Source: Aliidiomarina taiwanensis (lineage in GTDB: Bacteria > Pseudomonadota > Gammaproteobacteria > Enterobacterales > Alteromonadaceae). From it: 64,000 bases of DNA. The position numbers and the translations under genes were made by a program. Shown in pieces: positions 59,715-64,000 of the stretch. The first letter of the stretch is position 1, and each line of letters starts with the position of its first letter. The DNA is taken from assembly GCF_003987015.1 (NCBI RefSeq), contig NZ_PIPQ01000009.1, positions 1 to 64,000 of the forward strand. The letters are read 5' to 3'. The notes under the pieces were generated by a model. That model did no database searches. It was not told where the DNA came from and saw only the letters and a list, made by a program, of their open reading frames with translations.

Positions 59715-59740
59715 GCTGACGCCTAGGGCTAGGCATCAGC
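59715..59740 (-). terminator. weak hairpin downstream of pyrE
   Basis: GCTGACGCCTA / TAGGCATCAGC with one mismatch and a 4-base loop. No T-run follows, so termination is uncertain. Confidence 0.35.
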
Positions 59741-59755
59741 GAATGGAGTTTTTAA

Positions 59756-60397
59756 TTAAATACCGTACTGTTCGCGGTAGGCACGAACTTGGGCCAGCAT
59801 GTCTTCTTGACCGGGCTGTTCAGACAGGTACGCAATTAAGTCGGCAAGGGTAACAATAGCAATGACTTGGGCGTTGTAGTCGCGCTCGACTTCTTGAATG
59901 GCGCTTAGTTCGCCCTTGCCTTTTTCTTGGCGATCAAGGGCAATCAGCACGCCGGCGAGGCTGGCGCCGTTGGCTTCGACTATGTCCATGGACTCGCGAA
60001 TGGCGGTGCCCGCGGTAATAACGTCGTCGACCAACATAATGCGGCCTTTCAGTTCGCTACCAACTAAGTTACCACCTTCGCCGTGGTCTTTCTTTTCTTT
60101 ACGGTTAAAGCAGTAAGGTACGTCTTTGCCGTGGTGCTCATACAAGCTAACCGCTGCAGCGGTGGCAATCGGAATGCCTTTGTAAGCTGGGCCAAACAGT
60201 ACGTCGAAGTCAATGCCCGAATCTGCTAACGCAGCGGCATAATAGCGACCGAGTTTGGCTAAATCAGCACCCGTATTGAACAAGCCTGCATTAAAAAAAT
60301 ACGGGCTGGTACGGCCGCTTTTCAGCGTAAACTCACCAAATTTTAATACGCCTTTGCTTAAGGCAAACTCAATAAATTCACGTTGGTATGCTTTCAT
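59756..60397 (-). CDS. pyrE: orotate phosphoribosyltransferase
   Basis: 213 residues, standard length. PRPP-binding motif [16 protein letters not shown] (about 120-135), [19 protein letters not shown] near the start. It makes orotidine monophosphate in pyrimidine synthesis. Start overlaps the rph stop by one base (TAATG). Confidence 0.97.
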   Translation of the reverse strand: MKAYQREFIEFALSKGVLKFGEFTLKSGRTSPYFFNAGLFNTGADLAKLGRYYAAALADSGIDFDVLFGPAYKGIPIATAAAVSLYEHHGKDVPYCFNRKEKKDHGEGGNLVGSELKGRIMLVDDVITAGTAIRESMDIVEANGASLAGVLIALDRQEKGKGELSAIQEVERDYNAQVIAIVTLADLIAYLSEQPGQEDMLAQVRAYREQYGI

Positions 60398-61110
60398 TAG
60401 TTTAGGGCATCCTGTTGGTGGTCGTTTAGTTCACGAATGGCGTGCTTAGCAAGCTCAACCATGGCGTTCATTTCTTCAAAGCTGAAAGGCTCTTCTTCCG
60501 CCGTGCCTTGAATTTCAATAATTTTACCTGTGTCGGTCATCACCACGTTCATGTCGGTGTCGGCGGCAGAGTCTTCTGGGTAGTCTAAGTCGGCTACTGG
60601 CTCGCCTTTGTAAATGCCAACCGAAATAGCCGCCACCATAAACTTCAGCGGGTTTACCTTGATCATGCCGTTTTTACGCATGTGGTTGAGCGCGTCCACC
60701 AAAGCCACGCAAGCACCGGTAATAGCAGCGGTGCGGGTTCCGCCGTCGGCCTGAATCACGTCACAGTCTACTACAATGGTGTTCTCACCCATGGCAGAAA
60801 GATCCACCGCAGCACGCAATGAGCGGCCAATAAGACGTTGAATTTCCATGGTGCGGCCACCTTGCTTGCCACGGGCTGCTTCTCGGTCTGAACGAGTGTG
60901 GGTTGCGCGCGGTAGCATACCGTATTCGGCTGTAATCCAGCCTTGGCCTTTGCCTTTCATGAAACGGGGCACCCCGGCGGTAACAGACGCGTTACAAAGA
61001 ACTTTAGTGTCGCCAAATTCAATAAGTACACTGCCTTCAGCGTGGCAAGTGTAGTTGCGAGTAATAGTAACAGGGCGAATTTGCTGGCTTGTACGACCGC
61101 TTGGACGCAT
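60397..61110 (-). CDS. rph: ribonuclease PH
   Basis: 237 residues, full length. [38 protein letters not shown] and [19 protein letters not shown] are the RNase PH signature. It trims tRNA 3' ends. Forms rph-pyrE with the next gene, as in E. coli, and unlike E. coli K-12 is not frameshifted. Confidence 0.97.
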   Translation of the reverse strand: MRPSGRTSQQIRPVTITRNYTCHAEGSVLIEFGDTKVLCNASVTAGVPRFMKGKGQGWITAEYGMLPRATHTRSDREAARGKQGGRTMEIQRLIGRSLRAAVDLSAMGENTIVVDCDVIQADGGTRTAAITGACVALVDALNHMRKNGMIKVNPLKFMVAAISVGIYKGEPVADLDYPEDSAADTDMNVVMTDTGKIIEIQGTAEEEPFSFEEMNAMVELAKHAIRELNDHQQDALN

Positions 61111-61204
61111 AAAAATACCTCGAACAGTAGTTCATGAATGGGTGGCTATGAATTAACTGGGCATTATAGGTTTTTTTGTACTTTATCGCCATGTTTGAAA
61201 AGGA

Positions 61205-61230
61205 AAACGCCGTGCATTTGCACGGCGTTT
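61205..61230. terminator. terminator between rph and the TsdA-like gene
   Basis: Perfect 12-base arms AAACGCCGTGCA / TGCACGGCGTTT with a 2-base centre; on the minus strand T-rich sequence follows, serving the tsdA-like gene. Confidence 0.75.
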
Positions 61231-61257
61231 GGGTTGCTCAACATAAGCCTTGGGGGA

Positions 61258-62160
61258 CTAATGTGAACGAAAGTCGGCAGGTTTTGGTACGCCAGGCCAG
61301 TCATATATTTTGTCTGGGAAGTCGGGCCGCGGCTTCACGGTGAAGTACGCTGACACGTCCACGGCGTCTTGCTTGCTTAGGGTAATTTGACCTAAAGGAG
61401 CGTCTAACCCAACCCCAATGGGCATGTTGTGCAGTACAAAAGGCGAAGCGCGCGACATACGTGCCATACCCGCACCTAAGTTAAACGACTCGTCGCCCCA
61501 TAGCGCAGGGAATATAAAGTCACCAAATTGGTCTTTCATACCTTCACCGTTAGCGCCATGACAGGCGGCACATTGTTGCACGTAAATTTCTTCACCGCGA
61601 ACAGGGTCGGGCGTGTATTCAGCCACTTTAAAATATTCCATATTTTTAATATCAACCCGATGCCCTTTCTCCACGTCGCCACGTAACCAGTCCATGTAGT
61701 CAACCATGGCTTGCATTTCTTCTGACGACTCGTCAATGGGCGTGCCGTTCATAGAGCGTCGGAAACAACCGTTAATGCGTTCTTGAATGTTAAGGACAGC
61801 TTGCGGGCGGCCCATAAATTTCGGGTAGTCGTTTATGGTATTGATATAGGGCGCACCTAAAGGCCGTTTTCCCTGCGCCATGTGGCAGCTATTACAGTTC
61901 AAACCATTGCCTACATTGTCGGGTAGTAAGCGAGCGGTTTCGTTTAGCAAACGCATGCCGTAAATAATAGAGTCGGCATTTTCTTCCGCAAGCATGTCAC
62001 GGGCAAGCGGTGGGCGATACTCACCTACAGCGTTGCCGTCGGCGTCGACAACCGTTAAGGCTGGTGTTGCCGGAGCGTCGTAATAGCGGCTTTCATTCCA
62101 CATCCAAGCAGCAACTACAACAACGGCTATTGCGATAATACTCACAGTACCCTTATTCAT
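61258..62160 (-). CDS. TsdA-like dihaem cytochrome c (thiosulfate dehydrogenase family)
   Basis: 300 residues. Signal or membrane anchor (about 5-20), then two haem sites CNSCH (89-93) and CAACH (197-201). The stretch LNIQERINGCFRRSMNG with Cys132 matches the TsdA pattern, where this Cys is an axial haem ligand, and Met246 in HNMPIG fits the second haem. TsdA oxidises thiosulfate to tetrathionate or the reverse. Start at ATG 62160 has AAGGAG 6 bases upstream. Overlaps its upstream cytochrome gene by 8 bases. Confidence 0.82.
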   Translation of the reverse strand: MNKGTVSIIAIAVVVVAAWMWNESRYYDAPATPALTVVDADGNAVGEYRPPLARDMLAEENADSIIYGMRLLNETARLLPDNVGNGLNCNSCHMAQGKRPLGAPYINTINDYPKFMGRPQAVLNIQERINGCFRRSMNGTPIDESSEEMQAMVDYMDWLRGDVEKGHRVDIKNMEYFKVAEYTPDPVRGEEIYVQQCAACHGANGEGMKDQFGDFIFPALWGDESFNLGAGMARMSRASPFVLHNMPIGVGLDAPLGQITLSKQDAVDVSAYFTVKPRPDFPDKIYDWPGVPKPADFRSH

Positions 62161-63526
62161 GGTGTGCTCCTTCTCTAATTGCTGCCTGTGGCACATAATG
62201 CTCCGGCGCATGGTCAACCACGCGGCGCATGCGGGCAATATCACGGGTCGAAATAGTACTGCCGTGGTTGCCCCAACCCGTGCGAATGAAGTTCAGTACA
62301 TCGGCCAGGTCTTGGTTACTTAAGTGATAAAAACCCGGCATGGTAAATGCCATCATGTCGTACTTGGTGTCGGCCATTTTGGCACCCGCTAAGGTGACTT
62401 GAATAAGCGAGCTTGGGTCTTCAGCAAACACAATGGAATTTCCTGCTAATGCTGGGAATACCCGTGGTGCACCCTTGCCGTCTAAGCGGTGGCATGTGGC
62501 ACATTCTTGTATGTAAATAATCTCGCCAGGCTCGGTAATGTTACCGCTGCGTAGTTTGGCAGTCGTGGTGTCGTCATTCGGCTGCCAGTCGACAGCGTAA
62601 CCGGAGCGTGGCTGCAGGGTTTTCAAGAAGCTCGCAATGGCTTGTAAGTCTTCGTCAGTAAAGTATTGAGTACTTTTTTCCACCACGTCGGACATACTAC
62701 CGAAAGCGGCTGTGTGATGGGTCCGGCCGGTACGTAAAAACTCAACGATTTCGTCTTCACTCCATATAGCTAACCCAACACCTTCATTACGCAGGCTTTT
62801 TGCATACCATCCTTCTAATACAGAGCCAGCTAAAAACTGCTCGGAATCGCGGTTACTGAGTGACTTTTCTTGAAAGCCAATACCGCGGGGTGTATGACAA
62901 GCGCCGCAGTGGGCGAGTCCTTCCACTAAGTAGGCCCCGTGGTTTTGCTGGGCCGTTAGTGTAGGGTCTTCAGCAAACTCACGCGGTTGAGCAAAAATCA
63001 ACTGCCACCAAGCAAGCGGCCAACGCATATTGGCAGGCCAGGGAATGGTCGACGCTTGATTGTCTTGACGAACAGGCTCCACCGCCGACATAAAGTAGGC
63101 ATACATGGCTTCAATTTCGTCGTCCTTGGCAATCATATACGACACGGAAGGCATGGCCGGATAAAGCGACACGTTGTCAGGGCGCACACCGCGGCGTACC
63201 GCACGCTCGAAGTCTGCATAGGAGTAATTGCCAATGCCCGTTTCAGGATCGGGGGTAATGTTAGTGGAATAAATGGCGCCTAATGGCGTTTGCATACCCA
63301 AACCACCGGCAAAAGGCTTGCCGCCAGGTGCCGTGTGGCAGGCAACACAGTCAGCAACCCGAGCATAATATTCACCTTTGGCAATCAGCTCAGGGTCGTG
63401 AATATTCACAGTGGGTGGGTTGTCCATTTTTGGTGCGAACCAGTAGGGCACCGACTTGGCAATACCAACGGCAGCAACCAGGAGCGCAGCGGCACCCACA
63501 ATGGTTACTTTTATAGCTTTGTTCAT
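62153..63526 (-). CDS. trihaem cytochrome c, alcohol-dehydrogenase subunit type
   Basis: 457 residues from ATG 63526 (frame open 12 codons further). N-terminal anchor (about 5-29) and three haem sites: CVACH (60-64), CGACH (207-211) and CATCH (342-346). Layout resembles the trihaem cytochrome subunit of membrane alcohol/gluconate dehydrogenases, but no dehydrogenase is adjacent. It probably passes electrons from the TsdA-like partner to the respiratory chain (inferred). Confidence 0.82.
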   Translation of the reverse strand: MNKAIKVTIVGAAALLVAAVGIAKSVPYWFAPKMDNPPTVNIHDPELIAKGEYYARVADCVACHTAPGGKPFAGGLGMQTPLGAIYSTNITPDPETGIGNYSYADFERAVRRGVRPDNVSLYPAMPSVSYMIAKDDEIEAMYAYFMSAVEPVRQDNQASTIPWPANMRWPLAWWQLIFAQPREFAEDPTLTAQQNHGAYLVEGLAHCGACHTPRGIGFQEKSLSNRDSEQFLAGSVLEGWYAKSLRNEGVGLAIWSEDEIVEFLRTGRTHHTAAFGSMSDVVEKSTQYFTDEDLQAIASFLKTLQPRSGYAVDWQPNDDTTTAKLRSGNITEPGEIIYIQECATCHRLDGKGAPRVFPALAGNSIVFAEDPSSLIQVTLAGAKMADTKYDMMAFTMPGFYHLSNQDLADVLNFIRTGWGNHGSTISTRDIARMRRVVDHAPEHYVPQAAIREGAHHE

Positions 63527-63682
63527 AGCGTCATACACTCCATTTCTGCCTGTGCCTACCAATGAGTAGGTATGCCTTTCAGTGTAGCAGTGCAGAATAA
63601 AAAGAAGTGGTTAATTAACTAAAGTTTGAGATGCATCAAACAATAAAATATTCATGTGGTTTATGTACTTACATACTCTTGA

Positions 63683-64000
63683 TTAGCATTTGATAGGTTT
63701 AAAAATACCTGTTTTTGTCATGTTCCTATTTAATGAAAATAGCTCAAGGGCGGCTATGGGATCTATCTTGCGTGCATCTGTTAGGTTTAGTTGCTGCCAT
63801 TGCTCACGGGTAACGTCCACTTCAAGCAAATAGGTGTCCTCTGTAAAGCCGGTTGCTTCATTCAAGCGCTGGGTATATGCGGCAATGGTTAAGTTGTGTA
63901 AGTTGGGTAAGGTCACAAAACTAACGCCCGCAATTTTAAACACCACACCGTGCACATGGCGTGCATACTCCATACGTTGCTGGCGCGCGCTTTTGTCCTT
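63683..64000 (-). CDS. unknown protein, C-terminal part (partial at window edge)
   Basis: The frame ends at 63683 and remains open to base 64000. An ATG at 63973 would give 96 residues, but residues upstream (KDKSARQQR) read in frame without a stop, so the gene probably starts outside the window. No motif recognised; the visible part has no membrane helix. Confidence 0.5.
   Translation of the reverse strand, partial: KDKSARQQRMEYARHVHGVVFKIAGVSFVTLPNLHNLTIAAYTQRLNEATGFTEDTYLLEVDVTREQWQQLNLTDARKIDPIAALELFSLNRNMTKTGIFKPIKC

Noticed and set aside
63290-63565. Plus-strand frame at the trihaem cytochrome start
   Set aside because: Antisense to haem-binding coding sequence; composition of a shadow.
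1-64000. tRNA, rRNA genes and CRISPR arrays
   Set aside because: No cloverleaf sequence, ribosomal RNA signature or regular spaced repeats were seen on reading; a dedicated scan was not possible.

Overview
The window looks like chromosomal DNA of a marine gammaproteobacterium of the Alteromonadales. Idiomarinaceae is my best guess, inferred from gene order and content rather than from any search. The aroK-aroB-damX block, priA-argS-ftsN-hslVU beside rpmE, rph-pyrE, metJ/metL and yihY-dtd are typical gammaproteobacterial arrangements. A complete histidine-degradation set suits an amino-acid-using organism. Genes are dense: no gap without a gene exceeds about 225 bases, and I saw no rRNA, tRNA, CRISPR array or prophage. 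The only mobile DNA is the end of an IS3-family element at the extreme left edge.

Layout. 1-127: IS3-family end with the first codons of its orfA. 0.1-5.1 kb: a flavoprotein (yhiN), a YfcC-type carrier, and a translationally coupled dam-elaA-rsmJ operon. 5.1-9.5 kb (minus): damX, aroB, aroK and two small genes that look like a shrunken PilM/PilP (HofM/HofP) remnant. 9.6-18.2 kb: mrcA, an ATP-sulfurylase-like gene with an altered active site, metL/metJ and a short malic enzyme. 18.4-26.6 kb: a methyltransferase, rpmE, priA, argS, ftsN and the hslVU heat-shock protease. 26.6-28.7 kb: a membrane EAL phosphodiesterase. 28.9-35.7 kb: rraA-hutG, hutI and hutC-hutU-hutH, turning histidine into glutamate and formamide under a probable HutC operator. 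35.7-40.9 kb: yiiD, a spermidine-synthase-like protein, yihY-dtd, a DUF3081-like protein, trhA and cybB-yceI. 41-47.5 kb: typA, and an iron-uptake locus with a TonB receptor divergent from a PepSY/DUF2271 fusion and a DUF4198 protein, with two Fur-box-like sites between them. 47.5-52.7 kb: glnA, cpxR-cpxA, a lysophospholipase-like hydrolase and trmL. 52.8-59.6 kb: an envelope region with a secreted cyanophycinase-like protein lacking the family nucleophile, DUF4105 and DUF3015 proteins, and a four-gene lipoprotein operon (CsgG, PEGA-like, DUF4810, DUF799/GNA1162). 59.7-64 kb: rph-pyrE, a TsdA-type dihaem cytochrome with a trihaem cytochrome partner, and a partial unknown gene.

Points of most interest: the ATP-sulfurylase homologue without its sulfate-binding motifs (12.2-13.9 kb); a HutH whose MIO-forming triad reads Ala-Cys-Gly; the cyanophycinase-like protein without its serine; the degenerate pil remnant; a possible sigma-32 promoter plus Shine-Dalgarno-sequestering stem before hslV; a long nested inverted repeat over the typA promoter; and four convergent gene pairs whose stop codons interlock in exactly four bases. 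All assignments come from reading the sequence; no database search was run.
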